NCBI GenBank assembly: GCA_963932145.1
Contig: OZ010581.1
Span: 84,521,806 to 84,585,805, forward strand
Length of the DNA stretch: 64,000 bases
Direction of reading: 5' to 3'
From: Acanthosepion lycidas
Taxonomy: Eukaryota; Mollusca; Cephalopoda; Sepiida; Sepiidae
The notes under the pieces are model-generated. The model saw only the letters and a program-made list of their open reading frames with translations. It was not told the DNA's origin and did not search any database. Shown piece after piece: positions 43,475 to 56,800 of the stretch; the stretch's first letter is position 1; each line of letters opens with the position of its first letter. A program made the position numbers and the translations under genes.

Positions 43475-44402
43475 TGTAGCGACTGCTATGTTTTTCCATG
43501 CCCACATTTTATTCGTCTACGATTGGCTAATAAATCAATACTGCCTCTCTATAGGACAATTTAGCTATCGCAGTCGTTGCTTTGAATTTTTCGGTTTTGA
43601 ACTTGCTTACTTGTTTCGTTAGTACAAATTTAGCGATTTATCAAATTTTAACCAATCACATATTTTAGTGCAAAATCAACTTTTCCCGCGTTTTCGCTGG
43701 GAGCCTATCTGTAGCTTTAAAAGAGGCAACTTTTTCACAAGCCGCCAGTAGAGTCTACTAAATTTCGCCTGTCAACATAAACTTGTCTTTACTCACAACA
43801 TTTCAACGCACACACAGACACAGAATTTTGTAATACATATATACATATCTCTCTGTAACTCAGCCAAGTTCAATCAACCAGGACTCTGTTGATTTCTCTA
43901 ACACAACACACTTTCTGATCAATTGTATTCTTGTGTTATCTATTCTAACAGCAGACTTGTTCTAACTTTGATCCGTGAACATTTCTCTCTCAAGAGAACT
44001 TTCTTTCGAACTATCAATTACAAATCAAAATACGGAAGAAGGGAAGCAACTTCTTTTCTACTAATCTATACATTGAATACAAATTATTGTATATTTTGTT
44101 CTTGTATGTTATTTCAATATATACTTGTTGTTGATTCACATTTGGAGTTTCGTTGTTTTCTTGAATCATTAATAATACAAAAGATATATGCACAATGAAC
44201 ACGCCCATAACACTTATGCTATATATATGAAAATTTGTTCATAATATTGTTTTGTGTGGTTTCTCATTTTTGTTCATTGTACTTCGTTGAAGAAGTAATT
44301 AAATGTGTTGAGGATTTACGTTACTTTGAACACGCAACAGAATTTATTCTACAAATTGTAGCTAATTCCGACGTACATCTACAGATGGTAACCCCAGCGT
44401 TG
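43475..44402 (+). mobile_element. LTR with adjacent primer-binding site (Gypsy-type)
   Basis: Inverted ends TGTAG (43475) and CTACA (44383), about 909 bp, followed two bases later by TGGTAACCCCAGCG (44386), a variant of the Gypsy primer-binding site TGGTGACCCCGACG. TATA-like TTTAAAAG lies near 43720. No internal coding region follows, so this is a 5' LTR remnant of an otherwise lost element. Confidence 0.7.
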
Positions 44403-44629
44403 CATTGAATGAATCCTCTACAATAGCACAAAAATCGCGTTATTAATTTTCTGTTCAATGGAATAAACAAATAATTAAAACTATCTTAAAACTAAAAGAT
44501 GAGCTGCAAAGCTTTACGACGCGTTTAAAAAAATGAAACTATGCAAAAAAAAAAAAAAAAAATCTCACGAAATGTATTTTAAAAATGGTTATTTTTTTCT
44601 TCTAACAGATTACTTATTTATCTCAAAAC

Positions 44630-44748
44630 AACAATATTGAGCTAACAGTTTAATCATTAAACTCATAGACTCTATGAGTTTAATGATTAAACTTCGTCAT
44701 AGTAAGTAAAAAATGGTTAGGTTCTACCACTGTTAGCTCAATATTGTG
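44630..44748. mobile_element. Small palindromic element (about 118 bp)
   Basis: Outer inverted repeats ACAATATTGAGCTAACAG and CTGTTAGCTCAATATTGT enclose an inner near-perfect palindrome (44648-44692, GTTTAATCATTAAACTCATA and its complement). A MITE is the simplest reading. No target duplication was recognised. Confidence 0.7.
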
Positions 44749-46960
44749 GTTAAGCTTTAATCTAACAAATGATTTATGAGACGATTTTGTTAAGAGATAA
44801 TGACGACCATTACCGATACTAGAAGAAGCATTCCGAGGATTATTACCTGTGTATATCTTTTTTTTACTGGGCTAATTTTTTAAAATTACTTTTTTAAATT
44901 TTTCTCTCACCACATACGACTCGTTTTTAAAATAATGCAGCATGAGCAGCAGTCAGTGACTGCTTAGTATTCGTGTTACATAATATACAGACACGTTGCT
45001 GCACACGTTTTGAAGCAAAAATAGAAATGAGTTTTCATTGATTTAAAACTGATGTTACGTGGCACAGACAACGCCTTCTATTCAACAGTGAAAACTTAAA
45101 AGTATAACCCCCAAAAGTTTTTAGCCATCAAAAGAAACCACCAACATTCTTTTAATGGAAGTTAAAAAACCCTATAAGAGGTAAGGAATACATTTTTAAG
45201 ACAATAATCACTTATATTCATTTTCTATGCATCAAATGACGTCACCGCAAACTGTTGACTGAAAGAAACTTGCTTGTTGGACCAGATGCAAGAAAATCTA
45301 CGGACTCAGGAGAAAAATCAGAAACGATAACATGCAAACTTAACTTTTTTATTTTTAATAAAAGAAAGTTTGTGTCACTTATTTCACTGGTTTCTGTGAA
45401 AATAATTACATCATTAAAAAACACAAGATGATTATTAATTGCTTAGCAATTGTAGCGGTAACGATAAATGTTAAAAAACGGTAGATAATTGTTGTTTGGT
45501 TAATGATGAATTTCTGCAGTGAGAGAGCAATATTGCAATCAACTTCCGTTTCTTTTTTTACTTTTGAGTTTTGAGTTTTACAAAAACAAAATAGTTTCAT
45601 GGTACATGGGAAGGAATGTTTGCATTGACTACATTACTAGTAAAATTATAATCCTTTCCTGTATCAAAAACAAAAAGTACTGTGTAGAGCACAATACATC
45701 GATAGAAAGAACTAAAACGGAATTGAAATAAAATTTTGCAACAAAAGCTTTTAGTTTTAAATCATAAGAACTTGGTTTGAAATGTTATTTTAACTAATTA
45801 ATGCCCACCGTCCTAAAATGAGACGGTGAGCAATATTAATGGGTTTAAAAAGGTGGGAAAACAAAACTACTGGAATTTATTTTTTAGTGTTGGTATTGCC
45901 TCCAAAGAAAATGAACATACATGATTAAAAAAAAATGACCCAAACTTTCTAAAAACATAATTTTATCGTCATAATCTTTGTTTAGGAAAAAAAGACCAAA
46001 GTCTTTTTTGTTTAAATTATATTTTTTAATTAGATACCGTCTTTTTGCAAAGTACATTGATTTAGGAATCCAAAAATCAGATAATTGACGGATTTTATGA
46101 TTTTATTTTAATCAAACTTTCGGTTCAGGGCTTATTCACAAATGAAAAATTATTTTCGATACAAAAATCCACACGCACGCGCGCGCGCACACACACACAC
46201 ATACTATCTGTTACATCCATTCATTTTTTTATTTTATAAAATTTCGAGAAATTCATTTTTGTACCATTAAAAAGTCCTTGGAGAATTTAAATCTACATTT
46301 TTTTTTGTAATACAGGACCCCCATTTCCAGAAAGAAAATCTATTCTGAATCATAAAATTTAACTGCTTATTTCTCAATGAATAATGAATTTTTACAAAAA
46401 TTGTTTCATTTTTTTAAATTTAATTAGAACTCATAAAGTTTTAAATCTTTTAAAACTCTGTATTAATTTGTAGAGGTTAGTTGATATTGTTATTAAGTAC
46501 AAACTTTACTAATCATAACAGTTAACTTATTACAATTCAGCAACCACCAAAAACTATTTTGAAACATGCTTAGTTTTGTAAATAGGGATATACACAACAT
46601 TATCAGAAAATAACAGTGGTAATTTTAAAATTTATTGGTAAATCAAAACTACAATAAAAGCTTCTAGAAAGATTTTAAAAATACATTTTTTTAAAACTTA
46701 GGTATCCCTTGATACTATCGGTAATCGTCCATGGACTTCCTAAAAAAACAAAAACAAAAAAAAACAAACCAAAACCCAAAAATGCATTAATAATTTAAAT
46801 GTCTTCTTTGAAGTTAGATTTTATTTTCAATCCATTTTTTCCAAGGCATTTGATTTTTAATACTTCAGGTATAGCAAAAATAATAACATAAAAAAACATA
46901 AATAGGCTCAAAATGAAAAAAAAAAAGGCTGTCAGAACACCTTGTGGCGGAATTCCAAAC
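44749..46960. other. AT-rich sequence, no gene
   Basis: No gene recognised. It holds a hairpin near 45806-45832 (CACCGTC/GACGGTG arms) and a (CG/CA)n microsatellite at 46172-46201. The open frames at 45242-45731 show no domain. Confidence 0.5.
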
Positions 46961-46961
46961 G

Positions 46962-47560
46962 AACGTCGGAGTTATCAATGAGATGTAGCATGTCTAGGCC
47001 TCTCACCACATTTATTTAATTTTTGTTTAGGAACCCAAACTGATATAAGAACAAGGGACAAGGCAAAGGTATCGATAAATTGTATTCAACAAAGCAAAGC
47101 GTACAATAAAGAATATATACGAAAAAGAAGCATGCAATGAGTCAGACGAGAGTAGTCTCTCTTTGACTATAAAAGTTTATCAATGTTCTCTGAAAAGGAA
47201 ATGAAAGAGTTATAAATGTTTTAGACAGTTCTGCCATGCAAGAGGAAAATTATGTAAGACTGATAGAATATGTAATTTGTGAGTGAGTGAGAAGATGGGT
47301 GCATGTCTTCGACGTACGTGGATTCCAGTAGTAGTTGGAGTCTCACTGGTGTTGGTCCTCTTTTGTTCTGTTTATATAGGTAGTCACCGAATTAGAAATC
47401 TGTGAGGGGAAAATCATTCTCCACATGCAGAGAATCTGATTGGTTGATACTGACCAATCAGTGCCTGAGTTTTGAGGAGACTTCTGGGAGCCAAATCTCC
47501 CAAAAGTGCACAAAATTTACTCTATGAAAACATAGCGATTTTAAAATTGCCACTTTAGAT
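46962..47560 (-). mobile_element. LTR remnant with primer-binding site, minus strand
   Basis: On the minus strand, TTGATAACTCCGACGTTC (46962-46979) resembles the Gypsy primer-binding site. The sequence upstream has LTR character: CTATATAAACAG near 47370 as TATA box, CCAAT words upstream, T-rich R/U5-like sequence downstream. The end CATGCTACATCTCA resembles the 43475 LTR end (ACGTACATCTACA), and both contain GCTATGTTTT near their starts. The outer limit is approximate. Confidence 0.5.
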
Positions 47561-48756
47561 AGCAGCATTGCTTTCTGTCCAATGAATGAATGCTGTTAAA
47601 GATTTGAATTTGTAAGGGTGTATGTGTATGTGTGTGTGCGATGATGATGATCACTATAACCTCATTGGTTATCAAAGACTTTGCTTTTAGGTAGAGATAA
47701 AGGGATACAGAATTGTAATTGTTTCACATGAATTTTTATAAAAGATAATAAACACTGGAAATAAAAAAGGAAAACTTGCTTGACATAGAACATTGAAGTG
47801 GGTATAAAAATATAAAGCAAAAACAAAAATGTAAAAGAAATTAAAACAAAAATCAAAAACTTAGGTTGTGATAGAACAGAACTGAAAATAGTAAAATAAA
47901 ATTCCTTAGCTTTCAAAAGAATTCAGCTGTTGTAAAATGCAATCTTAAGAGGAAAACATCCCAAAAATGTCTACACAAGAACAAAAAGGCATCTCTTGTA
48001 TCAAATTTAGCCTGTATATGTTGACTGGTTTCTTGTGGGCTATTTTTATTGTAAAAAGAGGAAGAAAGATTTTTGGAGTCATGTGATGAATTCAGTATTA
48101 GATTGACATGTGAATTTTAGCTGTGGAAATTGCTGATAAATTCTTTTGATATTTGACTATTTGATATCCTATTTCTTGTCTGGACTTTTGATTGGCTTAA
48201 GATTATTTTTGCTGTGTGATGACAAAGCCCCCCCCCACACACACACACACATACTTTTGGTTTAATATTGGGAAGTAGGAGAGTGTCAATTCCAATAAAG
48301 AATTTCTTCAAATACTACACTCATGTAAACCTAATATTAACATCCTTGCTTCATAAGATATTGAATGTCTTTTATTTTCCCCGTCAAAGTGATCAGAAAC
48401 ATTCTTTGTTTCTCCCTCTCACTATTAAACCAAAATTTCTACATAATTGACTATCCTGTACAAGTGTTTTGTTTAAGTGCATTAAGGTAATAATTACTAA
48501 AAGGGTGGCAGCATAACTATGGGATAGTCTCTTAGTCCTCTTTTTCTATTCTCTACCTGGCTCACCCCGAAATCTTTTACAATTTTGACAAAACAATAGA
48601 TAGATGACATATTAATGAATAGGTTAATGACTAATAAAAAGCCAAGATAAAATAAAAAATACTCTGAATAAAACTCTACCCCACTTACACTTTACTTATG
48701 AACTTAACATTAATATTAGAATAGTCACTAATTTACTACTTTAACACACATATGTA
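47561..48756. other. AT-rich sequence, no gene
   Basis: Nothing recognised except a C/CA-rich run at 48228-48252. Open frames at 47662-47916, 48117-48311 and 48268-48450 carry no motif. Confidence 0.5.

Positions 48757-48836
<80 letters not shown>
48757..48836. repeat. (TA)n(GATA)n microsatellite
   Basis: TA run followed by about eight GATA units; directly visible. Confidence 0.95.
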
Positions 48837-48837
<1 letters not shown>

Positions 48838-49199
48838 CGTGTATTAGTTAATGTACAAACATACTCACTTATATACTTTCAGTACAAATACATTGTTCCA
48901 GGACATTCAATTATATATTTTGCCAGAAATCTTTTGTTTATTTTAACCTAAATGCTTCTGAATTATTCAATTATTTTCATTTTAAAAAATACATACTTTC
49001 ATTGTGAGTTGGTTAATATTATCTAAAGTGACAGAGTTTGGGTGCTCTGTAACAGTCCAACCATACTTTAAACCAACAATGCTGACCAGTTGCATTTTTT
49101 CTTGAACACTGAATCCTAACGAGATTAAATATCAAAGCTCTGCAAAAATGACATAATTTCCTACACAGCAGATATTTTAAAGTTATCACTAGCTTCATG

Positions 49200-49530
49200 T
49201 TTGATAATAAATGAAATCTAAAATAAAAAATGATAAAATATGCTGGTGGTGTATTGAGCTGTCACAATATAAATTCAGTACTGTTTATCATTCTACAAAT
49301 GAGAATACTATAGCTGATACTTTTTCTCACATTTTTGCCCTTACTTATACTCTGCAAGATCTTTGTGAATTACATCATTAACTATGTTATCCTGGTGTTA
49401 CACGACTTTTTCACTTTACTAAATCAAAAAAATCTTCCATTCTCATTAGATCAAATAAAAAGTCTAACTCCTGCTTAGTGTTCTCTGTGACCTGCTAGGT
49501 CAAGGGATAATTGAGTTTTTAAAAAATCAT
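49200..49530 (+). mobile_element. Scrap of a D-family Gypsy element (RNase H/integrase junction)
   Basis: Translation gives KIKNDKICWWCIELSQYKF, then ADTFSHIFALTYTLQDLCEL and LCYPGVTRLFHFTKSKK, matching element D at 10829-11100 (KICRWCIELSQFKF; ADTFSRISALTHMLQDLCEL). Only this short stretch is recognisable. An old fossil with several breaks. Confidence 0.8.
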
Positions 49531-50777
49531 TCATATAATAATTCCTCAAGGAATAACCTTTTTCAAATTTCTTCTGGATAAAATTAGCTAGCATGGTAGG
49601 TAGTTACAAGATTAATTTCTAAACTAGAAAGTGTTGATAGAGCAATCATTATTAAAATAGTTGATGCTAAATACATATAAACATCATTTGATGTGTTCTA
49701 AGGATCAAACTAAAAAGGAAAAATATGATAATAAATTGACCATTTCAGGTATCTGTAAAATTTTAGTGTCTTAATTTCAATTCCTCTTAATACATTAATC
49801 AAAGAAAGATATTTTACCGTAAATACTGATTTTATTATCAGCAGAAATTAATAGAGAATAAAAAGAATAGAAACAGATGAAATAATCTTGAAAAATTACT
49901 TAGTCATAAAGTACATTAGTTTTTGATGCAATTTTATGAAAAATATTTTAACTACTAAGTAAAAATTTTCAAAAATTCACACCTCTAAAATCTATGCCTG
50001 TAAAATTTAAAATCTTTCAAGACAATTTCCTTGCCAAGTACTTTAATTTTGAAAAGCAACACAAAATTTTGTATCTTGATGTTAAAATGATACCAAGCCA
50101 ATTGTTTAGTAATACATACATATATTTTCAATATAAGTTACTTTTTGCCAGAAGAAAATGCTCATTAATTTTTATCATGAAAGAAAGATGATTCCAAGAA
50201 GTATGTAAAACTTTCTGAGCAACATTCATATTTTCTTTCTGTTAAAGGAATTTTATCTTAAATTTGCATTTGCATTTACTTTAAGAGATAATTTTGTCTC
50301 TTTTAAATACATGATTTCTTTTATTTGCATTCATTGGAATTGTAACAATAATTTTCATTCACAAAATGTTAATTTTCTTTGTATTAGTTCTTTCAATTGT
50401 TGAGGAATTTAAGTTTAGATATTGTCTCTTCTGTGACCTTTTAATTACGTTATTGAACACCCAGTGCTTCTTGCCTTATCAGTTCTATTTAACAATTGGT
50501 ATGAAACTTGGGAAATATTTATCATCAGTTAGCAATAGAAATATCAGTAATTAAGAGTGTAACTCATATTTTAGTTAATGTGATTTCAAAGCTTAAAAAA
50601 AAACTGTAACCAAAAGTGGGTGTATCAATTTGATGTAAGTAGGGTTTGGTAGTTCAAATCTCCTCTGTTTCTCCTCTTTTCATTATTTTTACCCTGGCAT
50701 GACAGCTATTTTTGCATTAGGTCTGTTTCATATTTAGCAGTATTTTATACAGAACTAAGATTTTGTTATGTTTTCAG
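49531..50777. other. Sequence upstream of the first recognised hexokinase exon
   Basis: AT-rich with no recognised gene. It ends with a pyrimidine-rich acceptor-like TTATGTTTTCAG at 50766-50777, so it is most likely an intron of the hexokinase gene whose first exon lies upstream, unrecognised or outside the window. Confidence 0.5.
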
Positions 50778-50859
50778 CATTTTGAAAAATATGTCCTTGA
50801 CAATGGAAGATAGAGCAGAAAAGCTTCACAATCTTTTTAGCAAAGAACATTTAAATCAG
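50778..50859 (+). other. Hexokinase exon a
   Basis: Acceptor AG at 50776-50777, donor GTAAGC at 50860. Encodes MSLTMEDRAEKLHNLFSKEH and on to NQ. The 13 bases before the ATG are open in frame (ILKN), so translation could begin further upstream. Confidence 0.85.
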
Positions 50860-53800
50860 GTAAGCACTACTAGTTTTTCTGATGCACATTCATATAAATT
50901 GAATATTTAAATAAAGAAAAAATCTCTAAACCTGATTTTTTTCATTAGAAAAATTCTTTTGTTGGATTAAAAATAATTGAAAATAAGGAGAGATTTTTAA
51001 TTATTCCTGAGCTTGGTCTTAAAATCTTTGTGCAGAAGTTCCAGTATTCTGATATTATTTCTGTATAAAGGGCTGATATTTTATTTCTTTATATGCAGAT
51101 TAAATCCATATTTTCCATGTTTGTGCTGAGTGAAACGCAAATCAAAGCTATTTCTGCCATATGTGAACAGAATATGCAATATGGCAGCAGCAGAGATGTT
51201 GAAATTCGCAAGAAAACAACTCTATTAATGGAGAATACCTTTATACGCAGAAATCTCAGTGGAAATGGTAGGTCAAGTAGATCATGAAAATTAAATCTTT
51301 TAAATCTATTCCATTGTTGGTAAGCAGTTGGCAGGTAGCTTTTGGGTAATTCCATATCAAATCATCCAGACTATGTCATGGATTTACTTAAAATTTTTAA
51401 CCAGTACTAGGTATCATTAAAACAAAACAATCCTGAAATTTTGAGCCTCTAAGTTCAAAGCAGTTCAGAAAATATGCCATTTTAAAGATTTTGCATGAAA
51501 CGTGATTTATGAGAAAACTGTGGCATTACAAAATCCCTTTTTCTTCAATAAAATTCCATTCAGACATGCTAGAACCATGAAAATTTGTACAGGAAAATTT
51601 TTGAGGGTAAGGAAACCAAAAATGATATCAAAACACCTAGAAATCAATCATTTTTGAGCTATATAACAATTACAATTTGAGTAAATTGTGGCATGTGGGA
51701 AATATCTAAAAAAAAAATGAAGTGGCACATTAGATAAATTAAAATTTATTTTTTAAAAGTGTTCCCCATACTACAATCATCAATGGAATTGAAAATGAAG
51801 TCTTGTTCTCTCATTGTTGGCCCACAATTAACAACCAAAAATGGGCATTTTTTCCGGCCATTGGTATATAGACCTTATACTCTTTTGAATACACTCCAAG
51901 GAAGTTCAATAACAATGGATTTTTCAGTAAGATGGATAAATGAATAAAATGACACTATTTTCATGTCTTAGTCTTTTTAAGGCTTTTATTAGGTCAAATG
52001 GTCATAATATACTAAAGAGTACAACAGTAGAGAAACAAAAACAATCTCACAAGAAATATTCACGATCATATAATTTTTATCTGGGAATGAAGTTTAACAA
52101 ATACAGCTACAGTTTTGTTATAATCTGCATCACTTATCTTGTATGTTCTTCCAGTACTTGTAGGTGGGCTGATGGCATGAACAATGTTCTTCACCAGGAC
52201 GTAACATGAATCACCACCCTCCGGCCATTTGAAGGTTTTTCACAGTCCATAAAGTCAACTTTTACATCACCCTCCTCCTTATCAACATGAATAAGCATAC
52301 CAAGCCACCAAAAAGAATTATATACACAGGTAAAATGTGAGGTGGGGTCCTATATCACCAATATCAACCAAAGTGGAAATATTGAAGTCATGGATATCAA
52401 CAAACAAATTGTCTTCACTGGAGAGTTTATGTTCAATTTGTGAAGATAACATTGGAATGAAATGATGGCTGCTTCTTGTGCCTGGTACAGTGTTACTATC
52501 TTGATATCACTTTTCCATCTTCTTCCTCACTTCATGTATATCCTCCTTGTTGATTCCATAGAACCTAATTGAGGTCATTTCCTCCTGACATAAGACAAGC
52601 ATAGCCTTGTAATTGAGAATTTCATTGTTTAATGGTCTCTGTAAACTTTGTTTGGCTGTGTGACATTTTACTGCATCACCTATGCCATCACAAGGCAATT
52701 TACCATGGCTTGTGGCAAAAATCACCCACTCAGCATCCATCTCAAAATCTTGTTTATGGGCATACAAATTCAAAAGGTTTTGAAATTTTTGTACTGTCTA
52801 CCACAACTATAAGAAAAGTAGTTCGTTTTTTTTACATGCAGGTATGTCTCTTTTAAATAATCTACCAGTATTGTCTGAATCTGATACATAAAGTTAGTAT
52901 CATGAGTATTATCATGTGAGATGAAACAAAAGGAATTGTGTTGCAGGTTTCCATCTGCATCCTTGTAATACACCACTAGTGGATGTAATTGTACACTACT
53001 CTTTACTCCAATGATAGCTTTGAATTTCATCCTGTATCAAGAACTGGTAATTCTCTGTAAAATCTCCTAACACAAGCATCTCATTTTCTTCTAGTGATTC
53101 CTTCTTCAACTGTCAGTATTTTGCTTGGCACTTCACCAGATAAAAATATTGTGTGAGATTGTTTATTGTTTCAATCACAAGATCTTTATACTCTTCATAT
53201 GTCGTTGTCAGTGTTCTCAATGAGGCACGATCAGTAGTGTCTCATTGACAGTAGTGAAACTCTTCATCCATGTCAAGATCATTGAGTGTATCATCAAGGA
53301 ATTTCTTCAAACTGGCAGTTCCAGGACAGGACTTGCAATAGTGTATCATGCATTCCTTGCTATCAGCATTACAAAGAATTTTGTTGATAAGGTCTTTGTA
53401 TGTAATGTCCCAGTCAATAGCATCAAATAGAAGTACTGCATTCTGATAAGTGCTGCATACATACCAAGTGAGTGCCTGATGATCCAGCAAGAACATACCA
53501 TTTTGGCTGCAGAGTGCAAAACTTAGAGAAACAAAGTTTTATATTTGGATGTTTTTCCTTAAATGAGCTGTACATTTGTCAAAGATGACAGAGAACAATC
53601 ATTTCTGTTTCTGAATTTTGCTACTGATACTAACACAGTCCTTTTTACCAGGCGTTTGGTGACTGAACTCGTCTTCCTCATTAAACCTTTAAAACAAGGT
53701 CAAGTGTTCCTTGGGGAATAGTTTTTCCTCTCTTGAGGACAGGTTTAGCCAATATGCCAATATCCTTTTTTAAATCCTCTAGTAATTCATACCAGATAGT

Positions 53801-56800
53801 CAGAAACATGAAATTATTCTGAACCCTACTTATGTGACCATTAGTCAGGTACCAATGTGAGAATTTGTATCTTTTCAGGGTATGATGCAGTTTTCAGTTT
53901 TTCTCTCATGGCATCTCTCCAGCTCTCATTTTTCCTGAGAATGCACGAGTAAACCTGCCATGGCTTGGCACTATTGCTCAGGTTCTTAATTGCAGGTTCC
54001 CCACCAAAATCAATGGCAAAATGTAGATCCCCCTCCCCCATCAGTGGAAATACCCACATTTACAAGATAAGTAATGCAGATTATAACAAAACTGTAGCTG
54101 CATTTGTTAAACTTTATTCCCAGATAAAAATTATATGATCAAGTGTTTTGGTTGGTGGATTATTTTTCTAGACGTGAATATTTCTTGTGAGATTGTTTTT
54201 GTTTCTCTACTGTTGTACTCTTTAGTATATTATGACCATTTGACCTAATAAAAGCCTTAAAAAGACTAATCTTTTAAATCTTAAAAATGGCATATTTTCT
54301 GAACTGCTTGGAACTTAGAAGCTCAAATTTTTAGAATTGTTTTATTTTAATGATACCTACTACTGGTTAAAATTTTAAGTAAATCCATGAGGTAAGGGTG
54401 ACAACTTCCCATTTTTCTGGATGATTTTATATGAAATTACCCTTTTAAGGGTTTTATATAAATGATAAATTCTTAAATTAATTTTAATAAGAGTTTAAAT
54501 TTAGACCTCTGTTACTGGCAAAAAGTTTTTAAATGTATTTATTATATGTTGTTAAATTTAAGATCTGAGTCCTTTTTAAGAAATTATTGTATTTAGAAAT
54601 TCTTTTTGCAATGAAATTTAAAAAATTATCCGTGTAATGTTTTGCACTTGAAATTTTTCTGAACATTTTTATTATTAAATTTTTGTTTTTCTTCCACTGA
54701 CTTTTTTTTCTATTGAAATGATTGGAAATTCTTGTCTTTTATTCCTTATCAATTTTAAGTTTCTTGAAAATAAATCTAGATATTTTTTTTTAACCAGAAA
54801 ATGGAATCTATCTTGGATTGGATCTTGGTGGAACCAATTTCAGAGTGGTTAGGATGAAATTTGTAGAAGGAACTGCAAACCCAGTGCTCAAATATTACAA
54901 AATTCCTGATGAATGTTTCACAGGTCCTTGTCACTTGGTAAGTGTCATGGTCTCAGACATAAATAAAATTTGTATTTAAGCTGGAATACGAGATTTGGCT
55001 CAGGATATGATTTCCTGGATTCCTATGAGTAAAGGATGTCTACAGAATAGGAACAATACATGTAAAATGCAATAACCAGTGAAAAAAATGACAGCAAACA
55101 TGTGGAGTCAATTTAACATAAACAGCTTAATAACATGAACTTGATAACAAAAAAAGAGAAGATAAAAAAAGAAGGAATTTATTTTGGTTTGCATGTGGTG
55201 GATGTGGCATACAATCACATAAATTTCAATCATGTCAAGATAATCCACATATTACTTAACTGTGTTTTGGAGTCAACAAATCAAGAGTTCTTATAAAAGA
55301 GTTGACTCTGAGGGATAAGTTCATAACCACAGAACATCAGATGCCTATGGATAACTTCAGAGTTCAGTGTCTATCAAGCAGATGTTAATCAAGGTTGATG
55401 TTCGAGACATATCTGTAATTCCTGGATAGGATAAAACTGGTTCAAACAACAGTTTTCTTTTGGGTTACTGCATTATTCAGTCTTCTGGATAGATGTAAAA
55501 CAGGAGTTGGCACACATCTCATTTAATTGCTGTTCTTCAACTGCTGAATCTTGAATTTTGGTACCTCGGCATCTCTCATTGTCACATGATCTGCCACGGG
55601 GTTGACTTGTATGAAAATAAAGGGTCTAGCATTTGTCCACTGATCCACCTAAAGTGTAGGAAAGCATATCTACTCACTAACCCCATTCCTCCACATGTAC
55701 ACAATATAAAACTGGTCGGAATGAAAGGGGAAAGGAAAGAAAAAGAAAGAAAGAGAGGAGGAAAGAGAGAAAGACAGATACATGATAGGTACTTCATTTC
55801 AATTTATCTGCTGTCTCTCCTTCCTTCCATTATGATAACAACCAATGCACTTGTAGCACTTGTATGTTGCTTACCTGTAATAGTAAGTGACCAGTGAATA
55901 TCTTGCAAAAACATGTGCACTTCTCTGACAGATCAGAACAGTATAAAATTGAAAATTAATAATCATTTTGATACGATTGTCAAATACTTTTTTTCTCCTG
56001 AAGCACTATTTTTTTTTATTGCCCTGGTGTTCCTAACATCAAAGACATGCTTTTATTCAAATGGCATTAGAACTGTGGACAGATTTAGATGGGAAATGGG
56101 TATTTTTAGTCAATTTTCAAATTTTTTTTTATTGCTGATTCTAGTTTATTTTTGTATGATTATTTGATACTGAAGATTATATACAGAATGTCTAATGTCA
56201 CATCAAAAGTTAATTTTTTTATTGCTTCAGAAATGAAATCTTAAAAAGATTTCATTTCTGAAGAGCATTCTTGACCCCTTCTTAAGATCCATTTTCAGTC
56301 ATGTGACCATGACCCAAAATTTTCTTCTTGCCCAGTTTCCACTTAGAGCAAAAAATTTATTTTTGTGATTAAAAAATGTAAAATTTTCATCCATTTATCC
56401 ATTCCAATGCTTTAAAATTTAATTTTAAAGTTACATGAAAAAAGTAAACTCGTAAATTCTTGAAATATTTCGTCAGACTCCAGTTTTGATTCATTTAAAA
56501 AAAATTAACTCGGTATCTTCAAAGATTTGCTAAAAAAATGAGCATACATGATGATCAAAATCAGATCATTCAAGTTTATTACATTGGGAATTGGCTAGCC
56601 ATTGATTTTCAATGTTTTAAATTACAAATTCTTAAATTGTGTCTGTATATTCTCATATTAAATGAAAATTTTATTTTCCTGATATACAGTATAGACAAGA
56701 TTCAAGAATAAATACAAAGTATTAACTGCATTAATTACAACAAGACAATAGGTGGCTATCTGAGGGCTTTATGTACCAGCTGGAATAAAGTTGTTTTTTC

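Noticed and set aside
55586-55897. Plus-strand open frame with a lysine/arginine/glutamate-rich middle
   Set aside because: The charged part is a translated GAAAG/GAGAG purine tract within the hexokinase intron; no domain and no splice support.
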